Notes under the pieces: generated by a model
The model's input: the letters and a program-made list of their open reading frames with translations, nothing else
Told to the model about the DNA's origin: nothing
Databases searched by the model: none
Shown here: piece after piece, positions 1 through 7,977 of the stretch
Layout: each line of letters begins with the position of its first letter
Position numbering within the stretch: position 1 is the stretch's first letter
Program-made: the position numbers and the translations under genes
Assembly: GCA_910585605.1 (NCBI GenBank)
Contig: CAJUFL010000069.1
Span: 1 to 17,767, forward strand
Direction: 5' to 3'
Length of the DNA: 17,767 nt
Source: an uncultured Lachnospiraceae bacterium
Lineage (GTDB): Bacteria > Bacillota > Clostridia > Lachnospirales > Lachnospiraceae

Positions 1-61
1 ACTCCACCAACCCCTCATGTTGAAAGCGTCCTCTAGTACGAAAAACAAGAATTTTCCAAAG

Positions 62-90
62 TTGTTTCTTTTGGGGTCCTGTGATATGAT
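62..90 (+). promoter_or_regulatory. Sigma-A-type promoter ahead of the DUF4317 gene
   Basis: A -35 box TTGTTT (62-67) and a -10 box TATGAT (85-90) are separated by exactly 17 bases, close to the vegetative consensus. The start codon follows 34 bases after the -10 box, with AGGAGAG at 113-119 as ribosome binding site. This is the best promoter at the head of the plus-strand gene run and probably drives at least the first gene. Nothing else is recognised in bases 1-61, which may be the tail of an upstream region. Confidence 0.6.
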
Positions 91-123
91 AAAAAAGAGA
101 TTACTTAAGATTAGGAGAGAAGA

Positions 124-1281
124 ATGAATAAGAAAGAGATTAATGAAATAAAGAAACAGTTTACTCCAGAGAATTGTACGATTACAAGAATCTGTGGTTG
201 TTATGTAGATGGAGACAAAAATAAGAAAACAGAACTGGCACAGACTTTTCTTACGTTGACAGAGGAGGAAAATTTTAAATATTTTACGATATTTAAGTCA
301 ACATTATCCGGTACACTGGGAAAGAATCTCCTGAATATGGAGTTTCCGGCTGTGCAGGAGCAGGATGGCGGAACACAGGAATTTTTAATGAAGCTTAAGA
401 ATTCAAAATTGGAAGAGAATGCATTAGTAGAGGAATTTTATAATAAAGTCATTGATACATATCAGTATGGAGAGAATTATTATATCATTCTGGTATATGG
501 AGTGTATGATGTGCCAGGGCAGACTTTGGACGGAATAGAAAATGATGATGCATCTGATTATGTATATGATTACCTGCTTTGCAGTATCTGTCCTGTGAAG
601 CTGACAGAAGCCGGATTATGCTATAATGAAAAGACAAATCATATAGAGAGCCGTATCAGGGATTGGGTGGTATCTGCTCCGGTACACGGATTCTTATTTC
701 CTGCATTTAATGACCGTATGACAGATATACATGGACTTTTATATTACACGAAAAATTCGGAGTTAATGCAGGAGGATTTTATAGACCGGACATTAGGTTG
801 TGGTGCACCATTGTCTTTTAAGGCACAGCAGGAGACTTTTCAAGATATTATTGAGAATACGTTAGGGGAACAGTGTGACTTTGAAACAGTAAAAACAATA
901 CATGAGAATCTCAATGAATATGTGGAAGTGAGAAAGGATGCACCGGAACCGCCGGAACTGGACAAGCTGGATATGAAAAAGCTTTTAGAGGACAGCGGAG
1001 TAAAAGCTGAGGCTATAGAGAGTTTTGAAACAGCTTTTGACAGTATTGTATGCAATGAGGAAAAACCAAAGTTTTCTGCTGCAACGGTTGCGAGCACCAG
1101 AAGCTTTGATATTAAGATGCCGGATGTAGTGATTAAGGTAAAACCTGAACGGACCGATTTGGTAGAGACCAGATATATTGATGGCAGACAGTATATTATG
1201 ATTGAAGTGAATGACAGCGTAGAGGTCAATGGAATTAACGTTAGGAATGTAAATATGGATACTGGAGAGATTATGGAGTAA
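124..1281 (+). CDS. DUF4317 domain-containing protein
   Basis: The 385-residue protein matches the DUF4317 family, recognised from its opening (MNKKEINEIKKQFTPENCTI), the RICGCYVD segment and the later acidic stretch ending in a VEVNGINVRNVN-type C terminus. No function is established for the family, which is common in Lachnospiraceae and other Clostridia. There is no signal peptide or membrane segment, so it is probably cytosolic. The N-terminal half includes conserved-looking aromatic and cysteine positions (CGCY, YLLCSICPVKL); the region after about residue 270 is charged and perhaps a linker. The start is fixed by AGGAGAG four bases upstream of ATG. It is first in a co-oriented run with TcdA-like, DUF815 and DUF4080 genes. 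Identification is by family resemblance; the role is unknown. Confidence 0.85.
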   Translation: MNKKEINEIKKQFTPENCTITRICGCYVDGDKNKKTELAQTFLTLTEEENFKYFTIFKSTLSGTLGKNLLNMEFPAVQEQDGGTQEFLMKLKNSKLEENALVEEFYNKVIDTYQYGENYYIILVYGVYDVPGQTLDGIENDDASDYVYDYLLCSICPVKLTEAGLCYNEKTNHIESRIRDWVVSAPVHGFLFPAFNDRMTDIHGLLYYTKNSELMQEDFIDRTLGCGAPLSFKAQQETFQDIIENTLGEQCDFETVKTIHENLNEYVEVRKDAPEPPELDKLDMKKLLEDSGVKAEAIESFETAFDSIVCNEEKPKFSAATVASTRSFDIKMPDVVIKVKPERTDLVETRYIDGRQYIMIEVNDSVEVNGINVRNVNMDTGEIME

Positions 1282-1413
1282 GGATGTATGATAATGGCAG
1301 GTAAGCTATAATCGGTTTTTTGAATACATAGATAGTGTAAAAATGACTGTTAAAAGACAGGAAAATTAGGAAAAGGTCGGAACAGGAAACGATGGATAGG
1401 GAATGACAGGAAA

Positions 1414-2166
1414 ATGGGAGCAGAAGTTGAAAAAGAAAATAATAGAATGGAAAATGTGGCAACGGATGCACTGGTGCTTTCAGAGGAGGATTTTTTATCC
1501 CGTACCAGAGGCCTGATTGGGACAGAAGGAATCAATGCGCTAAAAGGAGCAAAGATTCTGGTATTTGGAGTCGGAGGCGTTGGTGGACATATAATAGAGA
1601 CGTTAGTCAGAAGCGGTGCAGGCAGGGTGGATATCTGTGATAAAGATGTAGTGAGCGAAAGTAACTGTAACCGTCAGATTATTGCTGTCAGGGAATCGGT
1701 AGGGATGCCTAAAGTAGATGTTATGAAACAGCGTGCACTGTCCATTAATCCTGATATTATAATGAATACGTATCAGTGTTTTTATCTTCCGGAAACAGCA
1801 GGCATTTTTGACTTTTCCGAGTATGATTATATTGTGGATGCCATTGATAATGTAACGGCAAAGATTAGTCTGATTGAAAAGGCAAGGGCAGCAGGGACAA
1901 AAGTTATTTCCTGTATGGGAACTGGAAATAAGCTGCATCCGGAATTATTCAGGATTACGGATATTGAGAAAACATCTGTATGTCCGCTGGCGAAGGTTAT
2001 GCGGAAAGAATTAAAAAAACGGGGAATCCATAATGTGAAGGTATTATATTCTGAGGAAGAACCAGTGGTAAAGCAGAGGATTCCGGCAAGTATTGCATTT
2101 GTTCCGGCAGTAGCCGGTCTGATGATTGCGGGAGAGGTGATTCGGGATATTATCGGACAAAACTAG
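1414..2166 (+). CDS. tcdA: tRNA threonylcarbamoyladenosine dehydratase-like E1/ThiF-fold enzyme
   Basis: The 250-residue protein has the ThiF/MoeB/E1 fold. The nucleotide-binding glycine motif GVGGVGG is at residues 52-58, the adenylation motif SNCNRQ at 83-88, and the DAIDN metal/ATP segment at 142-146, followed by SVCPLAKVMRKELKKRGI near 188-205. That last region and the length are typical of TcdA (CsdL/YgdL), which uses ATP to cyclise N6-threonylcarbamoyladenosine at position 37 of ANN-decoding tRNAs into ct6A. There is no rhodanese domain or C-terminal sulfur-transfer module, which argues against MoeB/ThiF proper. ATG 1414 follows GACAGGAAA closely; ATG 1447, 11 codons later, is an alternative start in a region outside the conserved fold. 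The 132-base gap upstream contains no clear gene. The family assignment is firm; the exact substrate is inferred. Confidence 0.85.
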   Translation: MGAEVEKENNRMENVATDALVLSEEDFLSRTRGLIGTEGINALKGAKILVFGVGGVGGHIIETLVRSGAGRVDICDKDVVSESNCNRQIIAVRESVGMPKVDVMKQRALSINPDIIMNTYQCFYLPETAGIFDFSEYDYIVDAIDNVTAKISLIEKARAAGTKVISCMGTGNKLHPELFRITDIEKTSVCPLAKVMRKELKKRGIHNVKVLYSEEEPVVKQRIPASIAFVPAVAGLMIAGEVIRDIIGQN

Positions 2167-2191
2167 ACTGCCAGGATATATGATTATGATT

Positions 2192-2216
2192 TTGTGATGA
2201 ATATAGAGATTATAAT
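2192..2216 (+). promoter_or_regulatory. Possible weak promoter upstream of the DUF815 ATPase
   Basis: A perfect -10 hexamer TATAAT lies at 2211-2216, 40 bases before the preferred start codon. The only -35-like sequence, TTGTGA at 2192-2197, is spaced only 13 bases away, so any promoter here would be weak or activator-dependent. Readthrough from upstream is equally likely. Confidence 0.25.
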
Positions 2217-2256
2217 AGTTAGATAGAATATGAAATGATTGAAAGAGGTAATAGAT

Positions 2257-3636
2257 ATGTATAAACAGGTATCAAAGTTAATCGTTTACAGGGATTTGGG
2301 TGAAGATAGTATTTTGAAGCAGCTGGCAGATATTTTTGAGGATTTTGACTGGTATAAGGATAATGTTCTTGGCAGTTCATCTGCATTTAGTGCATCAAAA
2401 CTGGAGGAAATGAAGGATAAGAAACATATCAGCAAAGAAAGCCTGATTACCCGTATTTATGGTGAAATCAAGAGATTGTTGGATTTGGCGACTGATTATG
2501 GGTTTGATGATAATTTATGGCATAATTATCTGACTTTTGTGATGATGACCAATGAAAATTCATTTACCCTTACCAGTGAAAAGATTGGGGCAAATGAGGG
2601 TAGTGTTAATCATTTTGCAAAGAATGATTTTAAGATTTTTAAGGCATTATTTGATTATAATTTTTATGAGATTGAAAAAGAGCTGGGGATAGATTGTTTT
2701 TCTACCATATCCAGTTATAAAGCAATTGGAAAAAAAGAGCGAATGTATAACTATAATGTTTCCTCCAAAGTACGGGCCTTGTCAAAAAGATTAGAAAAAT
2801 GTGAAGATGAAGAAGGCTTTTTTCAGGAGATGACAAAATTTTATGCAGATTACGGAGTGGGGATGTTTGGTCTCAATAAGGCATTTCGTATTCGTAATGT
2901 AGGAGAGCAGGTAGATATTTACCCAATTAATAATACAGAAAATGTTATTTTAAATGATTTGGTGGGATATGAGATTCAGAAAAAGAAGCTGATTGATAAT
3001 ACAGAAGCCTTTGTTGAGGGAAAACCCGCTAATAACTGTTTACTGTTTGGTGATTCCGGTACAGGAAAGTCTACCTGCATTAAGGCTGTTATTAACGAGT
3101 ACTATGACAGAGGACTTCGTATGATTGAGATTTACAAGCATCAGTTTAAAGACTTATCTACAGTGATTTCCATGGTGAAAAACAGAAACTACAGATTTAT
3201 CATATATATGGATGATTTATCCTTTGAGGAATTTGAGATAGAATATAAGTTTTTAAAGGCAGTCATAGAAGGCGGAGTGGAGACGAAGCCGGATAATGTA
3301 TTGATTTATGCGACCTCTAACAGGAGACATCTGATTAAGGAAACATGGAATGACAGAAATGATTTGGAACATGGAGACGGTGGGGAATTGCACCGATCGG
3401 ATACCATGCAGGAGAAGCTTTCCCTGGTAAACCGTTTTGGTGTTACCATTAACTTTTCCAGGCCAAACCAGAAAGAATATTTCCATATTGTTACCGAACT
3501 GGCAAAGAAGGAACCGGCAATCACTTTGTCAGAGGAAGAATTATGTGCAGAAGCTAATAAATGGGAGCTTTCCCACGGTGGTATTTCCGGGCGTACAGCA
3601 CAGCAGTTTATTAATTATCTGGCCGGAAAGGCGTGA
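2257..3636 (+). CDS. DUF815 family AAA-type ATPase
   Basis: The 459-residue protein carries a C-terminal P-loop ATPase domain. Walker A GDSGTGKST is at residues 265-273 and Walker B FIIYMDDLS has its acidic pair at 319-320. A sensor-like YATSNRRHLI segment follows, then a DRFG-like LVNRFGVTINFSRP stretch. These are hallmarks of DUF815, a AAA family of unknown biological role found in many bacteria. The N-terminal 230 residues are helical, without recognised motifs or membrane segments. The longer frame opens at TTG 2239, but ATG 2257 has GAAAGAGG at 2241-2248 with correct spacing, so that start is preferred. The gene lies between tcdA-like and DUF4080 genes in the same orientation. The ATPase activity is clear from sequence; its partner or target is not. 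Confidence 0.85.
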   Translation: MYKQVSKLIVYRDLGEDSILKQLADIFEDFDWYKDNVLGSSSAFSASKLEEMKDKKHISKESLITRIYGEIKRLLDLATDYGFDDNLWHNYLTFVMMTNENSFTLTSEKIGANEGSVNHFAKNDFKIFKALFDYNFYEIEKELGIDCFSTISSYKAIGKKERMYNYNVSSKVRALSKRLEKCEDEEGFFQEMTKFYADYGVGMFGLNKAFRIRNVGEQVDIYPINNTENVILNDLVGYEIQKKKLIDNTEAFVEGKPANNCLLFGDSGTGKSTCIKAVINEYYDRGLRMIEIYKHQFKDLSTVISMVKNRNYRFIIYMDDLSFEEFEIEYKFLKAVIEGGVETKPDNVLIYATSNRRHLIKETWNDRNDLEHGDGGELHRSDTMQEKLSLVNRFGVTINFSRPNQKEYFHIVTELAKKEPAITLSEEELCAEANKWELSHGGISGRTAQQFINYLAGKA

Positions 3637-3683
3637 ATTCTGTTTGAATCTGGAGAGTATAAGTCTGACGAAGGGGAAAAGGT

Positions 3684-5621
3684 ATGAAAATTATTCTGGC
3701 AGCATTAAATGCAAAATATGTACACTCTAATCTGGCTGTGTACAATCTGGAAGCCTATACAAAGCAGCAGTTTTATCAGGATTCTTTTTGGGGAAAACAG
3801 CAAAATGGGGATGATATGGTATTTTCAGATACCAAAGGACTGCCGGAGATTGTAGTTAGGGAGTATACTATCAATCATAATCTGGATATGATTTTGCAGT
3901 CCATTTATCAGGAAAAGGCAGCGGTGGCTGCTTTTTCCTGTTATATTTGGAATATTCACGAGATTTTAACCATTGCAAAAGAACTTCATAAAGTTTTACC
4001 AGATATTCACATCTGGCTGGGAGGTCCAGAGGTGAGTTATGACAGCCTGAAGCTGCTAGAAGCAAATACCTTTGTGGAAGGGATTATGCAGGGTGAGGGA
4101 GAAGCTACTTTTTATGATTTAGTAAAAGTATGGTATGTGATGGATGATAACTGCAATTATTATTCGGAAAATGTGATGGATTCTACAGATCAACAGGTGG
4201 ATGAAGAATCAATAGATTTATATCGTAATGTGCAGGGTATTGTTTATCGTGACAGGAATAACCAGATTCATCAAAACTCTGTAAGAAAACAGATCTCATT
4301 AGATGAAGTTCCATTTATTTATTATGACTTGTCCCGGTTTCAAAATAAAATATTATATTATGAAACCAGCAGAGGATGCCCGTTCTCCTGTAGTTACTGT
4401 CTATCCTCTATTGACAAGCAGGTAAGGTTTCGAAGCATAAAACTGGTAAAAAAGGAGCTTCAGTATTTTCTGGATAACAAGGTGCCTCAGGTAAAGCTGA
4501 TTGACAGGACCTTTAATTGTAACAAAGAGCATTCTATTGCCATCTGGCGTTATATTCTGGAGCATGATAATGGAGTGACTAATTTTCACTTTGAGGTAGC
4601 GGCAGATTTAATAGGAGAAGAGGAGGTGGCAGTATTCAGGCAGATGCGTCCGGGACTGATTCAGTTAGAAATTGGTTTACAGTCTACTAATGATCAGACA
4701 ATACGGGAAATCAGGCGGGTAATGAATATAGATAAGTTAAAGAAGACGATGCTGGCAATCAGGAAATTTGGCAATATCCACCAGCATCTGGACTTAATTG
4801 CCGGACTTCCATATGAAGATTTTGTCACATTTAAAGAATCATTTAACAGAGCCTATGAAATGAAACCGAATCAGTTGCAGTTAGGCTTTCTCAAAGTGCT
4901 AAAAGGTTCTTATATGGAAGAGCAGACAGAGGCGTATGAATTAAAATATCAGGACTTTCAGCCTTATGAAGTGCTAAGTACAAAGTGGATATCCTACGAT
5001 GAAATTCTCGATTTGAAAAAAGTGGAGGAAATGGTGGAGGTATATTATAACAGTAATCAGTTTGAACATGTGCTTTCCTATTTAATACCATTTTTTGAAT
5101 CAGCTTATGTATTTTATGAAGCATTGGGAAAGTATTATGAAGATAGGCAATTATATGGAATTGGTTTTAAGCGAGAGGCACGATATGAAATATTAAGGGG
5201 TTTTTGTGGATGGTGGTTTGATAAATGTGATAAAAGCAGCGAGGAGCAGAAACGGTTTTCTTTTGATATCTTGGATGATCTGTTAATTTATGATTACTAT
5301 TTAAGGGAAAATGCCAAGAGTCGTCCTTCATGGGCAAAAACAGAGCCGATTGAAAAAGGAATATATCAGACATTTTTCAAAAATGGAGGTACGGAAGAAA
5401 TTTCCCTGCATCGGGAAGGATATGATTCGAAAGTGGCGGCAAGAGCCATGCATATTGAATCGGTGTCGTTTGAGACGGTAAAGTGGCTGTCACGGAATGG
5501 CGAGAATATATCGAAACAACAGGTAAAGGAAAATAATGGAAAAATGTATTGTTTATTTGATTATGTAAACCGAAATCCTTTATCAAAAGACGCAAAAGTG
5601 ATCGTATTGTCCCATCTTTGA
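3684..5621 (+). CDS. B12-binding domain radical SAM protein with DUF4080 C-terminal region
   Basis: The 645-residue protein has a cobalamin-binding-type N-terminal domain (MKIILAALNAKYVHSNLAVY, then WLGGPEVSYDS near residues 112-122). A radical SAM core follows, with the 4Fe-4S motif C-PFS-C-SY-C at C232, C236 and C239. The core continues with LIDRTFNCN, a strand ending in FEVAADLI, and LIQLEIGLQSTN, all usual radical SAM landmarks. The C-terminal 200 residues match the DUF4080 extension, including the FLKVLKGSYM segment. Family members are found in Clostridia and presumed to catalyse SAM-dependent radical chemistry, but no substrate is known. The classical DxHxxG cobalamin ligand is not evident, so base-off B12 binding is uncertain. 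It starts 47 bases after the ATPase gene, behind AAGGGGAAAAGG, suggesting co-transcription. Confidence 0.88.
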   Translation: MKIILAALNAKYVHSNLAVYNLEAYTKQQFYQDSFWGKQQNGDDMVFSDTKGLPEIVVREYTINHNLDMILQSIYQEKAAVAAFSCYIWNIHEILTIAKELHKVLPDIHIWLGGPEVSYDSLKLLEANTFVEGIMQGEGEATFYDLVKVWYVMDDNCNYYSENVMDSTDQQVDEESIDLYRNVQGIVYRDRNNQIHQNSVRKQISLDEVPFIYYDLSRFQNKILYYETSRGCPFSCSYCLSSIDKQVRFRSIKLVKKELQYFLDNKVPQVKLIDRTFNCNKEHSIAIWRYILEHDNGVTNFHFEVAADLIGEEEVAVFRQMRPGLIQLEIGLQSTNDQTIREIRRVMNIDKLKKTMLAIRKFGNIHQHLDLIAGLPYEDFVTFKESFNRAYEMKPNQLQLGFLKVLKGSYMEEQTEAYELKYQDFQPYEVLSTKWISYDEILDLKKVEEMVEVYYNSNQFEHVLSYLIPFFESAYVFYEALGKYYEDRQLYGIGFKREARYEILRGFCGWWFDKCDKSSEEQKRFSFDILDDLLIYDYYLRENAKSRPSWAKTEPIEKGIYQTFFKNGGTEEISLHREGYDSKVAARAMHIESVSFETVKWLSRNGENISKQQVKENNGKMYCLFDYVNRNPLSKDAKVIVLSHL

Positions 5622-5657
5622 AAAATAAAAGGGAAGGAGTGTGGCCATACAAAGGTG

Positions 5658-6005
5658 ATGAAAACAAGAGAAGAAGTAATCAAATTTTGCAGCATTTTTT
5701 CGGATGTCATAGAGGATTACCCTTTTCATGATGCTAACTGGACGTTAATGCGCCATAGGAAAAATAAAAAAACTTTTGTCTGTATTTATGAACGGCAGGG
5801 GAATATCTGGCTGAATGTAAAGTGTGATACTGAGTGGCGGGATTTCTGGCGGGATGCATTTGATGCGGTGATACCCGCATATCATATGAACAAGGAGCAC
5901 TGGAATTCTATTATTCTCAATGGAACTGTGCCGGATGAGGATGTAAAACGGATGATAGAGGAAAGTTATGAACTTACAAAACCAAGACAAAAAAGAAGGA
6001 ATTGA
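5658..6005 (+). CDS. MmcQ/YjbR family protein
   Basis: The 115-residue protein matches the MmcQ/YjbR (CyaY-like fold) family, recognised by the opening KTREEVIKFC, the FHDANWTLMRHRKNKKTF segment and the terminal WNSIILNGTVPDEDVKRMIEESYELT. The family is often called a DNA-binding protein because of its fold, but its physiological role is unsettled. The start is ambiguous between adjacent GTG 5655 and ATG 5658; ATG is chosen because family members begin with MKTREE. AAAGG directly precedes it and a better GGAAGGAGT lies further up at 5632-5640. It follows the radical SAM gene by 36 bases, and its 3' end overlaps the start of the decayed DUF2809 gene. Confidence 0.8.
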   Translation: MKTREEVIKFCSIFSDVIEDYPFHDANWTLMRHRKNKKTFVCIYERQGNIWLNVKCDTEWRDFWRDAFDAVIPAYHMNKEHWNSIILNGTVPDEDVKRMIEESYELTKPRQKRRN

Positions 6006-6210
6006 ATATGGGGAAATGTCACGAGCTGGAGTGGAGCGGAAAGTAAAGGCTGGCAGGTGGCGTTATTTTGTTATATTTATGCTGCTGTTGATTATTGAGG
6101 TGCTGATTGCATTATATGTACATGATGATTTTATCAGACCTTAAATTGGAGATGTACTGGTAGTTGTAGTGATATATTGCTTTATCAGAATCTGGATGCC
6201 GGAAAAATAG
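5968..6210 (+). pseudogene. DUF2809 membrane protein, interrupted by an in-frame stop and truncated
   Basis: From ATG 5968, inside the end of the YjbR gene and preceded by AGAGGAAAG, one frame reads through RYFVIFMLLLIIEVLIALYV and HDDFIRP, then hits TAA at 6142-6144. The same frame continues directly as IGDVLVVVVIYCFIRIWMPEK to TAG at 6208-6210. Together these give the conserved first half of DUF2809 proteins, in which the stop replaces the tyrosine usually found in a RPYxGDVLVV context. A single base change from TAT or TAC to TAA would explain it. The second half of the family domain is not visible in any frame downstream, so the gene is both nonsense-mutated and shortened. A short functional 58-residue product cannot be excluded but is unlikely. 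A sequencing error could explain the TAA but not the missing C-terminal half. Confidence 0.7.
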
Positions 6211-6328
6211 AAGAAATCTGATAGACGGACTTGTGGAAATAGTGTTACTGCTTATATTTACTTTTCTGGCTATCAGAGCGATCAATGAAACTGTACAGTA
6301 TATGATAAAAGCGAGAGCAGGACATTGA
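6203..6328 (+). other. Open hydrophobic remnant between the DUF2809 pseudogene and EamA
   Basis: A stop-free stretch in a different frame from the DUF2809 remnant reads NLIDGLVEIVLLLIF followed by TFLAIRAINETVQYM, ending at TGA 6326-6328. It has one convincing hydrophobic segment but no good start codon with a ribosome binding site. It may be the eroded 3' part of another small membrane-protein gene, or the C-terminal region of the damaged locus after rearrangement. I do not recognise a family. Confidence 0.3.
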
Positions 6329-6369
6329 TATGTAAGGGATTATGCCAATAAGAAATGAGGTGAAATGGG

Positions 6370-6783
6370 ATGTGGCTGATATTTGCAATATTGTCCGCAG
6401 TTTTTGCAGCACTTACGACTATATTAGCAAAGGTTGGAATCGAAGGCGTAAATTCTAATCTTGCAACGGCCATTCGGACTGTAGTGGTCGTATTAATGGC
6501 ATGGGGAATGGTATTTTTAACACATGTACAGGGAGATATACATCAGATTAGCAAAAGGAGCTGGGTCTTTCTGATTTTGTCAGGAGCAGCGACTGGAGCT
6601 TCCTGGTTATGTTATTACCGGGCTTTGCAGCTGGGGAAGGCATCTAAAGTAGTTCCTATAGATAAGCTTAGCGTGGTTTTGACATTGATGTTTGCATTTG
6701 CATTTTTGAAAGAAGAGTTTACGGTAAAATCGTTAATCGGATGTATTTTAATTGGGGCAGGAACGTTGATTATGGTTTTATAA
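6370..6783 (+). CDS. EamA family single-domain transporter (DMT superfamily)
   Basis: The 137-residue protein consists almost entirely of four predicted transmembrane segments: about 2-20, 33-51, 66-86 and 95-137, the last region containing two short helices. It carries the EamA hallmark W(L)CYYRALQLGKASKVVPIDKLS, followed by ALAFAFLKE-like FAFAFLKEEFTVKS. Its length of about 140 residues is normal for the half-size EamA proteins of Firmicutes, which are thought to dimerise as small-metabolite exporters or importers. The substrate is unknown. ATG 6370 is preceded by GAGGTGA at 6357-6363. It is the last gene of the run before a clear terminator. Confidence 0.88.
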   Translation: MWLIFAILSAVFAALTTILAKVGIEGVNSNLATAIRTVVVVLMAWGMVFLTHVQGDIHQISKRSWVFLILSGAATGASWLCYYRALQLGKASKVVPIDKLSVVLTLMFAFAFLKEEFTVKSLIGCILIGAGTLIMVL

Positions 6784-6826
6784 AAGCTTGTTTTGATATA
6801 TGAAACGAATTACACAAGCTTTTTAT
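6782..6826 (+). terminator. Rho-independent terminator after EamA
   Basis: A perfect 10-base inverted repeat (AAAAGCTTGT at 6782-6791, ACAAGCTTTT at 6814-6823) starts right after the stop codon and ends in a T-rich tail (TTTTTATTCTT). The A/T ends make it potentially bidirectional. It separates the DUF4317-EamA gene run from the GNAT gene. Confidence 0.75.
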
Positions 6827-6944
6827 TCTTACGGGTAATGGTTTAGGAAGAGAGATTTGTGTAGATTTTACGGTTGCAGCGAGGTTGTTGACTATGACAA
6901 CAGGAGATACAGATATTATAGTGAAAAAAGGTGGTAATACAGGA

Positions 6945-7391
6945 ATGATAATTAGAAAATACAAATCACAGGATTGTGAACAGCTGTCAAAATTGTTCTA
7001 TGATACCGTTCATTTTATTAATGCAAAGGATTATACAAAGGAACAGCTAAATGTATGGGCAACCGGATATGTGGATTTAGAGGCATGGGATAAATCATTT
7101 TTATCTCATTTTACAGTAGTTGCAGTTGAAGAGAATCAGATTATCGGTTTTGGTGATATAGCTATGGATGGATATTTAGACCGGTTATATGTTCATAAAG
7201 ACTATCAGGGCAGAGGAACGGCATCTGCTATTTGCGATAAATTAGAACAGGTAGTTGGGAAGGAGAACATTACTACGCATGCATCTATTACGGCAAAACC
7301 TTTTTTTGAAAAGAGGGGATATAAAGTAGTCAGGGAACAGAAGGTAGAAAGAAATGGTGTTTTCCTGACGAATTATGTAATGGAAAAATAG
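6945..7391 (+). CDS. GNAT family N-acetyltransferase, YafP-like
   Basis: From ATG 6945 the protein is 148 residues and shows a complete GNAT fold. Strand 4 with VVAVEENQIIGFGDI is at about 58-72, the acetyl-CoA pyrophosphate loop QGRGTA at 88-93, and ASITAKPFFEKRGY at 113-126. The last segment, plus an N terminus of the IRKYKSQDCEQLSKLF type, closely resembles E. coli YafP, an acetyltransferase linked to genotoxic stress; this is recognition from memory, not a search. The frame opens earlier at 6885, but the extra residues lie outside the fold. AAAGGTGG at 6928-6935 fits ATG 6945. It is followed 19 bases later by kptA on the same strand, so the two may be co-transcribed. The acceptor substrate is unknown. 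Confidence 0.85.
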   Translation: MIIRKYKSQDCEQLSKLFYDTVHFINAKDYTKEQLNVWATGYVDLEAWDKSFLSHFTVVAVEENQIIGFGDIAMDGYLDRLYVHKDYQGRGTASAICDKLEQVVGKENITTHASITAKPFFEKRGYKVVREQKVERNGVFLTNYVMEK

Positions 7392-7410
7392 TGGAGGAAA
7401 ATAGGCGGAA

Positions 7411-7968
7411 ATGAAGAAACGACAAAATGATATAGAACTGGGAAAATTTATCAGTCTGATTTTACGGCATAAGCCGGAAGTCATTGGAATCACTTTAGAT
7501 GAAAATGGCTGGGCCGATACACAACAATTACTCTCTGGCATTAATGCTTCAGGACGTTATATCGATTTGCCGATTTTGGAACGGATTGTCAGGGAAAATA
7601 ATAAGAAACGATATTCTTTTAATGAGGATAAAACAAAAATCAGGGCAAATCAGGGACACTCGATTCATGTGGATGTAGAAATGAAAGAGATGCTGCCACC
7701 AGATGAATTGTATCACGGAACAGCTGAGCGTTTTTTGGAAAGTATCCGGAAAAAAGGGATTTTAAAGATGAACCGGCAGTATGTACATTTATCATCAGAT
7801 ATAGAAACAGCCAGGACAGTTGGAAAACGTCATGGAAAGCCGATAGTACTGGTAATAGATACAAGGAAAATGGTGGAGGATGGATATCATTTTTGGCTGT
7901 CGGATAACGGTGTGTGGCAGTCGGAGGAAATTAAATGGGAGTATGTGAAGGCAGCATTGGCAGTTTGA
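7411..7968 (+). CDS. kptA: RNA 2'-phosphotransferase (Tpt1/KptA family)
   Basis: The 185-residue protein is a full-length KptA. It has the N-terminal winged-helix part with LGKFISLILRHKPE (R19, H20), NKKRYSF (R67) and NQGHS (H83), then the ADP-ribosyltransferase-like lobe with YHGT (101-104), YVHLSSD (125-130) and ARTVGKRHG (R135, R140). These match the Arg-His-Arg-Arg catalytic set known from yeast Tpt1. In fungi the enzyme transfers an internal RNA 2'-phosphate to NAD+ after tRNA splicing; bacterial homologues have the activity in vitro, but the physiological substrate in bacteria lacking that splicing pathway is not settled. GGAGG precedes the start by about 13 bases. Its 3' end converges on nth. 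Confidence 0.93.
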   Translation: MKKRQNDIELGKFISLILRHKPEVIGITLDENGWADTQQLLSGINASGRYIDLPILERIVRENNKKRYSFNEDKTKIRANQGHSIHVDVEMKEMLPPDELYHGTAERFLESIRKKGILKMNRQYVHLSSDIETARTVGKRHGKPIVLVIDTRKMVEDGYHFWLSDNGVWQSEEIKWEYVKAALAV

Positions 7969-7977
7969 AAGGTGAAT

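Noticed and set aside
2239..2256. TTG start six codons before the chosen DUF815 start
   Set aside because: The GAAAGAGG site lies inside this extension and is correctly spaced for ATG 2257.
6878..6889. 12-base GAGGTTGTTGAC shared with about 12271-12282, a possible common operator
   Set aside because: In a window of this size several 12-base matches are expected by chance (about 1.6e8 pairs against 1.7e7 possible 12-mers), and the flanks do not match.
6885..6944. Earlier start for the GNAT gene
   Set aside because: The GNAT fold begins at MIIRKYKSQD; the 20 extra residues are outside the domain, and AAAGGTGG suits ATG 6945.
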